A DNA stretch of 64,000 bases from Pseudomonas sp. PA27(2017) (GCF_001945445.1 NZ_MSXW01000038.1:1-64000); one strand, 5' to 3'. Shown: positions 34,113-42,625, numbered from the stretch's first letter. Notes: generated by a model from the sequence alone, not told the origin. Translations and numbers: made by a program.

Positions 34113-34967
34113 ATGTCGTCCGTAACCGAGACCGTCGACAGTCAGGCCGGCGCCCAGCAGGAGTTGCCATTCGCCATGGTCTATGGCGAGGCGCTCACTG
34201 AGCTGCCCGTCGACCTGTACATCCCGCCGGACGCCCTGGAAGTATTCCTCGAAGCCTTCGAAGGCCCGCTGGACCTGCTGCTCTACCTGATTCGCAAGCA
34301 GAACATCGACGTGCTGGACATCCCGGTGGCGGAGATCACTCGCCAATACATGGGCTACGTCGAGCTGATGCACACCGTGCGCCTGGAGCTGGCCGCCGAG
34401 TACCTGGTGATGGCGGCCATGCTCGCCGAGATCAAGTCGCGCATGCTCTTGCCGCGCTCGGCCGAGGCCGAAGAAGAGGAAGACGACCCGCGTGCCGAGC
34501 TGATTCGCCGCCTGCTCGAATACGAACGCTTCAAGGCCGCCGCCGAGGGCATCGATGCTCTGCCGCGGGTGGGCCGCGACCTCATCGTGCCGCGCGTCGA
34601 GGCGCCGGAGGCGAGGGCGCGCAAGCTGCTGCCCACGGTGGAGCTACAGGAACTGCTGGTGTCGATGGCCGAGGTGCTGCGCCGCGCCGACATGTTCGAA
34701 AGCCACCAAGTCAGCCGCGAGGCGCTGTCCACCCGCGAGCGCATGAGCGAGGTGCTCGAACGGCTGAAGGGCGGGGTGTTCGTGCCGTTCGTCGAGCTGT
34801 TCACTGCGGAGGAAGGGCGCCTCGGCGTGGTGGTGACCTTCATGGCGATTCTCGAGCTGGTCAAGGAGTCGCTGGTCGAACTGGTGCAGAACGAGGCGTT
34901 CGCCGCCGTGCACGTGCGCCTGCGCGTGGCGGGCGTGGAGGAAGAGGGCGAGAGCGCGTTCGAATGA
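34113..34967 (+). CDS. scpA: Chromosome segregation/condensation protein ScpA
   Basis: This 284-residue kleisin subunit has the family N-terminal motif FEGPLDLLLYLIRKQNIDVLDIPVAEITRQY and a C-terminal winged-helix part (FLALLELVKES-type sequence, here FMAILELVKESLVELVQNEAF). ScpA bridges SMC heads and binds ScpB. It starts 5 bp after the YciO-like stop and is followed by scpB, the standard gene pair. The N-terminal 40 residues before the motif are an extension common in pseudomonads. Confidence 0.94.
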   Translation: MSSVTETVDSQAGAQQELPFAMVYGEALTELPVDLYIPPDALEVFLEAFEGPLDLLLYLIRKQNIDVLDIPVAEITRQYMGYVELMHTVRLELAAEYLVMAAMLAEIKSRMLLPRSAEAEEEEDDPRAELIRRLLEYERFKAAAEGIDALPRVGRDLIVPRVEAPEARARKLLPTVELQELLVSMAEVLRRADMFESHQVSREALSTRERMSEVLERLKGGVFVPFVELFTAEEGRLGVVVTFMAILELVKESLVELVQNEAFAAVHVRLRVAGVEEEGESAFE

Positions 34968-35014
34968 GCTGCTAGACTCGCCGCTTTTGCGGCTGCGCGC
35001 GGTATGTCCCGACC

Positions 35015-35845
35015 ATGAACCTGTCCGATCCCAAGCAACTCTCTACCTTGCTCGAGGGCCTGCTGCTGGCCTCCGGCAAGCCGCTGTCGCTCGAGCGGAT
35101 CATGGAATTGTTCGAGGAAGCCGAGCGCCCGGAGGCCGATGTGTTTCGCAAGGCGCTGGCGATCCTCGGTGGCAGCTGCAAGGGCCGCGCCTTCGAGCTC
35201 AAGGAGGTGGCCTCCGGCTATCGCCTGCAGGTTCGCGACAGCTTTTCCCCCTGGGTCGGCCGCCTGTGGGAAGAGCGCCCGCAGCGCTATTCTCGGGCCA
35301 TGCTCGAGACCCTGGCGCTGATCGCCTACCGCCAGCCCATTACCCGCGGCGAGATCGAGGAGATCCGCGGCGTGGCGGTGAACAGCCAGATCGTCAAGAC
35401 CCTGCAGGAGCGCGAGTGGATTCGCGTGGTCGGTTACCGTGACGTGCCCGGCCGGCCGGCCATGTTCGCCACCACCAAGGGCTTTCTCGACCACTTCAAC
35501 CTGAAGAACCTCGACGAGCTGCCGCCTTTGGCTGCGCTGCGCGAGCTGGAGCCCGAGCCAATATTGGCTCAGGACGACGATGACCCGGCGGTGCCACAGA
35601 GCCTGCAGGCGCGCGCCGATCTGGCCCTGGCGGATGACGACGCCGAGCCCGAAACCGACGCCCAGGCCAAGGCCGAGACCAGCTTCGGCTCGCTGCTGGC
35701 CGAGCTGGATGCCATGGAGCAGGGCCTGAAAACCGACTTCGACGATCTGGCGCGCGCCGGCGATGAGTCGAACCAGGGTGAGTCGGAAACGGTCTCTAGG
35801 GTTGCGGATGACCCGTCCACCAGCGAGCGCGAAGAGACTTCATGA
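35015..35845 (+). CDS. scpB: Chromosome segregation/condensation protein ScpB
   Basis: This 276-residue protein begins with the two winged-helix domains of ScpB (LLEGLLLASGKPLSLERI; RYSRAMLETLALIAYRQPITRGEIEEIRGVAVNSQIVKTL). It is followed by an acidic low-complexity tail of about 90 residues, rich in Asp, Glu and Ala, longer than in many bacteria. It partners ScpA and SMC. Its stop overlaps the start of a DUF1289 gene (ATGA). Confidence 0.94.
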   Translation: MNLSDPKQLSTLLEGLLLASGKPLSLERIMELFEEAERPEADVFRKALAILGGSCKGRAFELKEVASGYRLQVRDSFSPWVGRLWEERPQRYSRAMLETLALIAYRQPITRGEIEEIRGVAVNSQIVKTLQEREWIRVVGYRDVPGRPAMFATTKGFLDHFNLKNLDELPPLAALRELEPEPILAQDDDDPAVPQSLQARADLALADDDAEPETDAQAKAETSFGSLLAELDAMEQGLKTDFDDLARAGDESNQGESETVSRVADDPSTSEREETS

Positions 35846-36021
35846 AAGACCCCTGCATCAGCGTCTGCAAATTCGATGACGGCATCTGCCTCGGTTGCGG
35901 GCGCAGCAAGGCGGAAATCAAGGCCTGGAAGAAACTCGACAAGGCCGAGCAGCGCCTGGTCGCCGCCGAGGCGGACATGCGCCTGCTGGCCATGGGCAGC
36001 AAGGCACGTCGCAAGCGCTAG
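35842..36021 (+). CDS. Small DUF1289 protein with four-cysteine motif
   Basis: This very small gene of 59 codons overlaps scpB by 4 nt (ATGA). The product begins MKDPCISVCKFDDGICLGCGR, with the C-x3-C-x6-C-x2-C arrangement of the DUF1289 family, and ends in a basic tail (KARRKR). Such proteins are probably metal-binding; no function is assigned. Tight coupling with scpB and the intact cysteine pattern make it a real gene. Confidence 0.85.
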   Translation: MKDPCISVCKFDDGICLGCGRSKAEIKAWKKLDKAEQRLVAAEADMRLLAMGSKARRKR

Positions 36022-36117
36022 CTGCCGACCGACGGTCATGCGCTACATCGCCCGACGGCTATGCTCTGCTGCCAGGTGCGTGCCGCGCCTGATCCGCGTA
36101 TGATGCGCGCCCCTTCC

Positions 36118-36172
36118 TAGGGTCTGTTGTCTCGCCGCAAGGCGGCTCGCGTTGAGACGGCAACAGACCCTA
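36118..36172. repeat. TAGGGTCTGTTG palindromic element, copy 2
   Basis: TAGGGTCTGTTG (36118-36129) and CAACAGACCCTA (36161-36172) are perfect 12-bp terminal inverted repeats. An inner stem GCCGC-AAG-GCGGC also forms. The 55-bp element lies 41 bp before the rluB start and is related to the 53-bp element next to cpxA. It could act as a hairpin in the leader or be a small MITE. Confidence 0.65.
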
Positions 36173-36212
36173 ATGATCGTCCCATCACCAGAAAACACCG
36201 GGAGGTGCCCAG

Positions 36213-37364
36213 ATGAGTGAAACCGAAGAATACAGCCCCGCTGGCGAAAAACTGCAGAAGGTCCTGGCTCGCATGGGCCTGGCCTCGCGCCGCGAAATCG
36301 AATCCTGGATCACTGCCGGCCGCGTCAAGGTCAACGGCAACGACGCCAGCCTCGGCCAGCGTGTCGACCTGCATGACGCCATCTCCGTCGACGGCCGTTT
36401 GTTGCGCCGCGAAGAGGCGACGGAAACCGTGCGCCGCGTGCTGATCTACAACAAGCCCGACGGCGAGATCTGCACCCGCGACGACCCGGAAGGCCGCCCG
36501 ACGGTGTTCGACCGCCTGCCGCGCCCGAAAGAGGGCCGCTGGATCAACATCGGCCGTCTGGACATCAACACCACCGGCCTGCTGATGTTCACCACGGACG
36601 GCGAGCTGGCCAACCGTCTGATGCACCCGTCCTACCAGATGGACCGTGAATACGCCGTGCGCGTACGCGGCGAGGTTGATGAGGAGATGATCGAACGCCT
36701 CAAGGCGGGCGTGATGCTCGAAGACGGCCCGGCCAAGTTCACCGACATCAAGGAAGCGCCAGGTGGTGAGGGTTTCAACCACTGGTACCACTGCGTGGTC
36801 ATGGAAGGTCGTAACCGCGAAGTACGTCGCCTGTGGGAATCCCAGGGCCTGGTGGTCAGCCGCCTGAAGCGCGTGCGCTTCGGCCCGGTGTTCATGACCT
36901 CGGACCTGCCCATGGGCCGTTGGCGCGAAATGGGCCAGCGCGAAGTCGACATCCTCAGCGAAGAGGTCGGCCTCAAGCCGGTTGCCCTGCCGGAGATGAA
37001 GGAAAAGACCCGCGACAAGCTCGACCGCCTGCAGCGCAAGGCCGCCAAGCCGGTCGGCCGCGGTGAGCGCCCCGGGCGCACCCTGCGCCCGGCCAATGGT
37101 GGCCCTGCTCAGGGCGCCGCTCGTGGTAGCCGTGCAGAGCAAAGCGAACGTCCGAGCCGTGCACCGCGCCCGTCGGCTGGTGAGTCGGCTCGCGGTACGC
37201 CGGTTGCCGAGCGCCCGCGTGATGTCGGCAAGAAGCCGAGCAAGCCGCGTGGCGAATCCGCTGAGCGTGCGCCGCGCAAGCCGGCCGGTGGCGATAATCG
37301 TCGTAGCCGCCCGGCAGGCGATGGCCAGCGTCCGGGTTCCGGTCGCGGCAGTCGCAAGCCGTAG
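36213..37364 (+). CDS. rluB: 23S rRNA pseudouridine(2605) synthase RluB
   Basis: This 383-residue pseudouridine synthase of the RsuA family has an N-terminal S4 RNA-binding domain (KLQKVLARMGLASRREIESWI). The catalytic motif GRLDINTTGLLMFTTDG contains the nucleophilic Asp, and EGRNREVRRLW follows. The C-terminal ~110 residues are a basic, Arg/Pro/Gly-rich disordered tail as in other RluB proteins. It isomerises U2605 of 23S rRNA. Its strand and spacing from scpB fit a separate promoter upstream of 36213. Confidence 0.94.
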   Translation: MSETEEYSPAGEKLQKVLARMGLASRREIESWITAGRVKVNGNDASLGQRVDLHDAISVDGRLLRREEATETVRRVLIYNKPDGEICTRDDPEGRPTVFDRLPRPKEGRWINIGRLDINTTGLLMFTTDGELANRLMHPSYQMDREYAVRVRGEVDEEMIERLKAGVMLEDGPAKFTDIKEAPGGEGFNHWYHCVVMEGRNREVRRLWESQGLVVSRLKRVRFGPVFMTSDLPMGRWREMGQREVDILSEEVGLKPVALPEMKEKTRDKLDRLQRKAAKPVGRGERPGRTLRPANGGPAQGAARGSRAEQSERPSRAPRPSAGESARGTPVAERPRDVGKKPSKPRGESAERAPRKPAGGDNRRSRPAGDGQRPGSGRGSRKP

Positions 37365-37430
37365 TGAGACGCTGAAAGCTGGGTAAGCACGGAGGGCGCC
37401 CCTCTAGGCCGTGGACCACACAGGCCAGCC

Positions 37431-37490
37431 TGTAGGAGCAGCTTTAGCCGCGATACTCTGCGAAGGGCGCGCGGCTGGAGCTGCTCCTAG
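37431..37490. repeat. REP pair (BIME)
   Basis: TGTAGGAGCAGCTTTAGCCGCGA (37431-37453) is followed after a short spacer by the inverted GCGGCTGGAGCTGCTCCTAG (37471-37490). This is the classic Pseudomonas REP doublet, of a different subtype from the 115-bp array. It lies between rluB and the terminator. Confidence 0.8.
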
Positions 37491-37520
37491 GCATGCAATG
37501 CCACCAGTTTGCGGATAAAA

Positions 37521-37553
37521 AAGGGCCCCAGTCCTCTCGGCTGGGGACCTTTT
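37521..37553. terminator. Bidirectional terminator between rluB and the GGDEF gene
   Basis: AAGGGCCCCAG and CTGGGGACCTT pair with one mismatch around a 9-nt loop. They are flanked by A-runs on the left and TTTT on the right, so it can serve both rluB (+) and the convergent cyclase gene (-). Confidence 0.8.
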
Positions 37554-37575
37554 CAATGGGCGTCGATCAGAGCTT

Positions 37576-38499
37576 TCAGCCTGCCATCGCCAGGCAGTTG
37601 CGGCCGCTGCGCTTGGCGCTGTAAAGCGCCTTGTCCGCGCGGTTGAGCAAGCCGTCCGCCGATTCGCCGGGCTCCAGGGTGGCGCAGCCCAGGCTGATGG
37701 ACATCTTCACTGGCCGGCCCTGCACCACGCACTGCAGGCCCAGCACCGCTTCGCGCAGACGCTCGCCGACCAGCTTGGCACCTTCGCCTGGAGTGCCGGA
37801 CAGCAGCACGAGAAACTCCTCGCCGCCATAGCGGAACACCATGTCGATGTTGCGCAGCTGATCCTTGATGGTGGTGGCGACGGCCTTGAGCACTTCGTCG
37901 CCGGCGCTGTGGCCGTGCTCGTCGTTGATGCCCTTGAAGTGATCGATGTCCAGCATCAGCAGCGACAGCGGCTGGCTATTACGGCGCGCCAGTTCGATCT
38001 CACGGCCCAGCACCTGATCCATGGCGATGCGGTTGCCGGTGTTGGTCAGCGGATCGCGCAGCGCGCTCTGGATCGCCACGCGGTAGAGCAGGGCGTTGCG
38101 CAGCGGGTACATGAGGCTGGCCAGCAGGGATTCGAGCTGCGCCAGTTCGTGATCGGAAAAACGCTGGCGCCGCCGGAAGGTCAGCTCACCCAGGTATTCG
38201 CTCTCGTGGCTGAGGCGATAGGTCGCCGAGTGATTGGCCTGCTGGCCGAAATCCAGGCGCAGGTCGCTGCTCGAGTGCTGATAGCCCAGCGAGTCCACCG
38301 GAACCAGGTGCTGCAGCTCGCGGAAGAAGGTGGCGAGGATGCGCTCGGCGTCCAGGCTGGTCTGCAATTGCAGGCCGAGGCGCTGACGCAGCTGCGCCAG
38401 GCTGACCGGACGGGTCTGCTCCTTGCGCGGCGAGAGGCCGAGACGCTGCACTTTGGCAGCGTCGAAATCGATGGTGTTTTTCTGGCTGGGTGGGACCAT
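37576..38499 (-). CDS. Cytoplasmic GGDEF diguanylate cyclase
   Basis: This 307-residue protein has a GAF-like N-terminal half (about residues 50-130) and a C-terminal GGDEF domain. Active-site motif RYGGEEFLVLLSG carries GGEEF, the functional variant. FLANTGNR-like DPLTNTGNRIAMD and LMLDIDHFKGINDEHGHSAGDEVL are present too. No membrane segment is seen. The product should make cyclic di-GMP. No RxxD inhibitory site is evident directly before the GGEEF motif. ATG 38499 agrees with the usual 307-residue homologues. Confidence 0.9.
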   Translation of the reverse strand: MVPPSQKNTIDFDAAKVQRLGLSPRKEQTRPVSLAQLRQRLGLQLQTSLDAERILATFFRELQHLVPVDSLGYQHSSSDLRLDFGQQANHSATYRLSHESEYLGELTFRRRQRFSDHELAQLESLLASLMYPLRNALLYRVAIQSALRDPLTNTGNRIAMDQVLGREIELARRNSQPLSLLMLDIDHFKGINDEHGHSAGDEVLKAVATTIKDQLRNIDMVFRYGGEEFLVLLSGTPGEGAKLVGERLREAVLGLQCVVQGRPVKMSISLGCATLEPGESADGLLNRADKALYSAKRSGRNCLAMAG

Positions 38500-38739
38500 T
38501 TTTATGAACCTCTGGCGCTTCGTTGCAGCTTGCAAGCTACAGAGCTAATTTCGTGCCAGTCTTTTTGGGCCGATTAAAAGCCTTGAGGTTCAACAGGTTG
38601 CAACTGATCGATAGCGGCAGAGGGCCATTGATGGCAATGCGCCGTCAGAATGACGGCAAGCGTTTGCCGCTTTGCGGGGGCGCGCGACAATTTAATGTCG
38701 CGGCGCCGATCGTGGTGGGCGAGGGCGATAAGGCGGCGA

Positions 38740-39480
38740 TTATTGGGCGTCGAATGCCTGGCCATTGATGCCCTGGCTGTCCGGCCCCATCAGGTACAGG
38801 TAGACCGGCATGATGGCCTCCGGCGTCGGTCGGGTCTGCGGATCCTCGCCAGGATAAGCCTGGGCGCGCATGTCAGTGCGCGTGCCGCCCGGATTGACGC
38901 TGTTGGCACGGATTGCGGTGATGCCTTCGATCTCGTCGGCCATTACCTGCATCAGCCCTTCGGTGGCGAACTTGGACACCGCATAGGCGCCCCAGTAGGC
39001 ACGGCCCTTGCGGCCGACGCTGCTGGAGGTGAACACCACCGAGGCATCGGCGGACAGTTTGAGCAGCGGCAGCAGCGTGCTGGTCAGCATGAACATCGCG
39101 TTGACGTTGACCTGCATGACTCGCATGAAATTATCGCCGGACAGCTGCTCCAGTGGCGTGCGCGGGCCGATGATAGAGGCGTTGTGCAGCAGGCCGTCGA
39201 GCTTGCCGAAGGCTTTCTCGACCGTCGCCGCCAACTCGTCGTACTGATGCGGCAGGGCCGTTTCCAGATCGAAGGGAATCACCACCGGCTGTGGGTGACC
39301 CGCCTGCTCGATGGCGTCGTAGGTGCGCGCCAGGTTCTCCTCGCTCTTGCCCAGCAGCAGCACGGTGGCGCCGTGGGCCGCATAGGTTCGCGCTGCGGCG
39401 GCGCCGATGCCGCGGCCGGCGCCGGTCACCAGAATCACGCGACCCTTGAGCAGGTCGGGGCGGGCGCTGTAATCGAACAT
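38740..39480 (-). CDS. YciK family short-chain dehydrogenase
   Basis: This 246-residue SDR starts with the NAD(P) motif VILVTGAGRGIG, followed by LHNASIIGPRTPL, SSSVGRKGRAYWGAYAVSK (catalytic Ser, Tyr, Lys) and RANSVNPGGTRTDMRA. It is the YciK type, whose substrate is not established. It follows mupP on the same strand (119 bp apart), as in other Pseudomonas genomes. The likely ATG is 39480; an upstream start adds an unconserved leader. Confidence 0.9.
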   Translation of the reverse strand: MFDYSARPDLLKGRVILVTGAGRGIGAAAARTYAAHGATVLLLGKSEENLARTYDAIEQAGHPQPVVIPFDLETALPHQYDELAATVEKAFGKLDGLLHNASIIGPRTPLEQLSGDNFMRVMQVNVNAMFMLTSTLLPLLKLSADASVVFTSSSVGRKGRAYWGAYAVSKFATEGLMQVMADEIEGITAIRANSVNPGGTRTDMRAQAYPGEDPQTRPTPEAIMPVYLYLMGPDSQGINGQAFDAQ

Positions 39481-39599
39481 GGCAACAGTCCTCTGGTTTC
39501 GTAGGGATGAAATGAATGGGGCCCGCCGACAAGGCGGCGGGCTCATTGTAGGCGGGGGCGCTCAGCGCTTGCTGACCGGCGTCATGAAGCGACAGCGAT

Positions 39600-40271
39600 T
39601 CAGCAGCTGCACAGCGCCTGATCGAGCACTTTGCGCAGTTCCAGCGGATGGTCGATGACCACATCGGCGCCCCAGTGACGGGGATTGTCGTCTGGGTGGA
39701 TATAGCCGTAGGTGACCGCCGCGGTCTTGGTGCCGGCGTCGCGGCCGGACTCGATGTCGCGCAGGTCGTCGCCGACGAACAGCACGGTGGCCGGGTCGAG
39801 CTTGAGGGTCGAGCAGGCGAGGATCATCGGCTCCGGGTCGGGCTTGCTACGGGTCACGTGATCCGGGCAGATCAGGATCGAGGAGCGCTCGGCCAGGCCC
39901 AGGCGCTGCATGATCGGCTCGGCGAAACGCAGCGGCTTGTTGGTCACCACGCCCCAGATCAGCTTGGCCCGTTCGATGTCCTCGAGCAGCGGCTCGATGC
40001 CTTCGTAAGGGCGGGTCAGTACCGCGCAGTGGTCCTGGTAGCGCTCCAGGAACTCCAGACGCAAGGCTTCGAAACCCGGGCTCATCGGGTCGATGTCGAA
40101 GGCGTTGAGGATCATCGCCCGGGCGCCGCCGGAGACGTGGTCGCGAATCAGCTTTTCCGCTACCGGCGGCAGGCCGCGCTCGGCGCGCATGGCCTGGCAG
40201 ATGGCGATGAAGTCCGGCGCGCTGTCGAGCAGCGTGCCATCCATGTCGAAAAGAACCGCGCGCAAGCGCAT
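39600..40271 (-). CDS. mupP: N-acetylmuramic acid 6-phosphate phosphatase MupP
   Basis: This 223-residue HAD phosphatase has motif I FDMDGTLLDSAPDF, motif II VTNKPL, Lys in SKPDPEP and motif IV FVGDDLRDIESG. In Pseudomonas, the enzyme next to ubiG, first annotated as phosphoglycolate phosphatase, is MupP. It dephosphorylates MurNAc-6-P in the cell-wall recycling shunt that affects fosfomycin and AmpC. Here ubiG is 9 kb away because a ureide cluster lies between. Start ATG 40271. Confidence 0.88.
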   Translation of the reverse strand: MRLRAVLFDMDGTLLDSAPDFIAICQAMRAERGLPPVAEKLIRDHVSGGARAMILNAFDIDPMSPGFEALRLEFLERYQDHCAVLTRPYEGIEPLLEDIERAKLIWGVVTNKPLRFAEPIMQRLGLAERSSILICPDHVTRSKPDPEPMILACSTLKLDPATVLFVGDDLRDIESGRDAGTKTAAVTYGYIHPDDNPRHWGADVVIDHPLELRKVLDQALCSC

Positions 40272-40417
40272 CAGGCCTCCTTGGGGATTCGAGTCATAGC
40301 GTTGGCATGTGCCCACATCGGCGTAGGCAAATGACGTAGGCGCATGTTGCCAGTTTCCGTTGCCGATTGGGGCGGCGTTATCCCACTGTATGTCACTTTG
40401 TCGCAGCGTGCAGCCGC

Positions 40418-40801
40418 TCAGCTCATCAGGCTTACCTGTGCGGCGACGATGCGCCACTGGCCGTCGAGTTTCACCCAACTTTGCTGTTGGCGGCCGATGC
40501 GCTCGCTGCCCGCGCGGGTGAACTCGGTGCTGCATACGGCGAAGTCCTCGCCATAGGTGGTGATAACCATGTTGTGCAATTCGCGGTGCAGGCCGGCGGT
40601 TGGTCGCGCGGCGCGAAAGGCGCGGATCTCGTCGATGCCATAGAGGTTTTCAGAGGCGCCGAGGCGCACGGTACGTGCGTCGTGCCAGAACAGCTCGTCG
40701 AGCACGGCGATATCATTGCTGATCAACGCCTGTTCATAGCGCTGGAAGGCCGCGTTGACTTCGGCGTGCACGGCGGGCAGGTCTATCTGTTCAGGGTTCA
40801 T
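40418..40801 (-). CDS. hpxZ: HpxZ/AtzH-like DUF3225 protein
   Basis: This 127-residue SnoaL/NTF2-like protein of the DUF3225 family has PAVHAEVNAAFQRYEQALISNDIAVLDELFW, a family signature, and a VCSTEFTRAGSERIGRQQQSWVKLDGQWRIVAAQVS end. Family members are HpxZ of the Klebsiella purine/oxalurate locus and AtzH of cyanuric acid metabolism, which acts as a decarboxylating amidohydrolase on dicarboxyurea-type compounds. It begins 4 bp after hpxY, so it is the last gene of the hpxXYZ operon. Confidence 0.88.
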   Translation of the reverse strand: MNPEQIDLPAVHAEVNAAFQRYEQALISNDIAVLDELFWHDARTVRLGASENLYGIDEIRAFRAARPTAGLHRELHNMVITTYGEDFAVCSTEFTRAGSERIGRQQQSWVKLDGQWRIVAAQVSLMS

Positions 40802-40805
40802 GCAT

Positions 40806-42200
40806 TCACTCCAGGTTCACGGCTTGGGCTTGCGCGATGCCCAGGCGCTCCAGCGCTGCGGCCGCGCGCAGGCAGGCGTCTTCGCGGAACGGCGCGGCGA
40901 TCAGTTGCACGCCGATCGGCAGGCCGGCGGTGGTACGCAGCGGCACGCTGACCACCGGCAGGCCGAGGAAGGAAATCGGTTGTGCCAGCATGCCCATGCT
41001 GGCACGGGTCGGCAGGTCGACGCCGTTGATGCGCAGGGTTGCCTGGCCGATGGGTGTCGCGCTGGTCGGCGTTGCCGGGGCGATCAGCACGTCGATATCG
41101 TTGAACAGCGGCAGTACCTGGCTCTGGAAAAACCGCCGGAAACGCTGCGCCTGGACGTACCAGGCGGCGGGAATCATCGCGCCGGCCAGCAGGCGTTCGC
41201 GCGACAGCGGCTCGAACACCTCCGGTGAGCTGCGCAGTGCCGGCAGGTAGGCGTTGCCGCCTTCGCTGGCGCTGATGATGAATGCCGAGGTGCGGGCCAG
41301 CTCGGCGTCGGCCAGGGTGACTTCCTCGCTGGCGTTCAGGGCCTTGGCGGCGCGGGCCACGGCGTCACGGGCGCTGTCGTCGCACCACTGCTGGAAGTAG
41401 CCGCCCAGCACGCCGACGCGCAGGCCACCCAGATCCTGCTCGATAAGCTCCGATACGGCTTGCGGCGGTTGGCTGGCCTGGAAGCCGTCCGCCGGATCAT
41501 GGCCCTGCAGTGCGTCGTAGACGGCGGCAAGGTCGGCGGTGCTGCGCGCCAGCGGCCCGATATGGTCGAGGCTGCCCACGAACGGGTGCGAGCCGCTGCG
41601 CGACAGCCGGCCGAAGGTGGGCTTGAGGCCGAAGATTCCGCAGAGCGAGGCGGGCACGCGAATGGAGCCGTTGGTGTCGCTGCCCAGGGAGAAGTTCACC
41701 AGGCCGGCTGCTACCGCCGCTGCCGAGCCGCCGGAGGAGCCACCGGAGATGCGTGACAGGTCGTGGGGGTTGCGGGTGGCGCCGAAGTGGGTGTTTTCCG
41801 TGGTGAAACCGTAGGCGTAGGCATCCATGTTCAGCATCCCCGAGAGCAGGGCGCCACTGGCGGACAGCTGGCGCACGGCCCAGGCGTCGGCCTGTGCGGC
41901 CGGTCGGTTCTGGAACAGCTGGGCGCCGGCCAGGGTCGCAAAGCCAGCGACGTCGAACAGGTTCTTCGCCGCATAGGGTACGGCCGCCAGGGCGGGCAGG
42001 GGCGAGCCTTCGCGGCGCAAGCGGTCCAGCCGCTCGGCTTCCTCGCGCATGCGCTGGTGGGTGATCTGCGTCCAGGCATTGATTGCCGGGTTGTGGCGCT
42101 CGATGGCCGCCAGGCTGTGCTCGGTGACTTCCCGTGCACTGAACTCGCCCGCTGCCAGGCCCGTTCGGATTTCGTCGATGGAGAGCAGGGTGGGATTCAT
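40806..42200 (-). CDS. hpxY: HpxY/AtzE-like amidase-signature hydrolase
   Basis: This 464-residue amidase-signature enzyme has Lys79 in VPYAAKNLFDVAG, the cis-Ser within GGSSGGSA (153-160) and nucleophile Ser179 in GSDTNGSIRVPASLCGIFGLKP. Its partners are a tiny AtzG/HpxX-like subunit upstream (4-nt overlap) and HpxZ downstream, the arrangement of AtzE and HpxY. AtzE hydrolyses 1-carboxybiuret; HpxY belongs to the oxalurate branch of purine breakdown. Given the neighbours (allantoate and ureidoglycine enzymes), an oxalurate- or urea-carboxylate-type substrate is the better guess. Confidence 0.88.
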   Translation of the reverse strand: MNPTLLSIDEIRTGLAAGEFSAREVTEHSLAAIERHNPAINAWTQITHQRMREEAERLDRLRREGSPLPALAAVPYAAKNLFDVAGFATLAGAQLFQNRPAAQADAWAVRQLSASGALLSGMLNMDAYAYGFTTENTHFGATRNPHDLSRISGGSSGGSAAAVAAGLVNFSLGSDTNGSIRVPASLCGIFGLKPTFGRLSRSGSHPFVGSLDHIGPLARSTADLAAVYDALQGHDPADGFQASQPPQAVSELIEQDLGGLRVGVLGGYFQQWCDDSARDAVARAAKALNASEEVTLADAELARTSAFIISASEGGNAYLPALRSSPEVFEPLSRERLLAGAMIPAAWYVQAQRFRRFFQSQVLPLFNDIDVLIAPATPTSATPIGQATLRINGVDLPTRASMGMLAQPISFLGLPVVSVPLRTTAGLPIGVQLIAAPFREDACLRAAAALERLGIAQAQAVNLE

Positions 42201-42385
42201 GCCTGGTACACCCCCGCAACTTCCAGTCGATCATCGAGCGCAAAGGTCATCAGCGGTTCGGCCATGGCGGCGATGCGGGTGAACTGAGTGAGAAGCTCCT
42301 GGCGCCGCGCGTCGTCCAGCTCCAGGGCCAGAACCTGTTCCATCTGGGCGACGTAGGCGGTCCAGTCGGGCGTGATCGGTGGCAT
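42197..42385 (-). CDS. hpxX: HpxX/AtzG-like small subunit (DUF4089)
   Basis: This 62-residue protein reads MPPITPDWTAYVAQMEQVLA and ends in LDDRLEVAGVYQA, with helices as in GatC-like AtzG. AtzG wraps and stabilises the AtzE amidase, like GatC with GatA. The ATG at 42385 is preceded by AGGAAA. The stop overlaps the hpxY start (ATGA), favouring equimolar synthesis. The 142-bp palindromic element begins only 30 bp upstream. Confidence 0.85.
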   Translation of the reverse strand: MPPITPDWTAYVAQMEQVLALELDDARRQELLTQFTRIAAMAEPLMTFALDDRLEVAGVYQA

Positions 42386-42414
42386 GGTGGTTTCCTTGCG
42401 AAGTGGCGGCTCTA

Positions 42415-42556
42415 AGAACCTGTTCAAAGTCTGCTGCGCGTCGGCACTGCGGCGTTAAAAACAGGCTCGGACTGCTCATTTACAGTTCGTAAACTCCGCG
42501 TCCTCGCCTGTTTTTGCCTTGCATTGCTCTAGCTCGCGAGACTTTGAGCAAGTTCT
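42415..42556. repeat. 142-bp MITE-like palindromic element
   Basis: AGAACCTGTTCAAAGTCT (42415-42432) and AGACTTTGAGCAAGTTCT (42539-42556) are 18-bp terminal inverted repeats with two mismatches. Inside, AAAAACAGGC and GCCTGTTTTT, then TTTAC and GTAAA, make further nested inverted pairs, so the whole element can fold into one long hairpin. It has no coding capacity. It occupies the hpxX-rpiR intergenic region and must hold or displace the hpxXYZ promoter. Confidence 0.75.
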
Positions 42557-42625
42557 AAGCCACGGGTGGGATGAATTGCCGCGAGGCGATTTCAGCAGGT
42601 GGACGGTTTCTATATCATCGGTCGA

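Noticed and set aside
40806..42385. Atrazine/cyanuric acid degradation operon
   Set aside because: AtzE/G/H homologues are present, but AtzD (cyanuric acid hydrolase) and AtzF are absent, and the neighbours are purine-ureide enzymes. The Hpx/oxalurate reading fits better.
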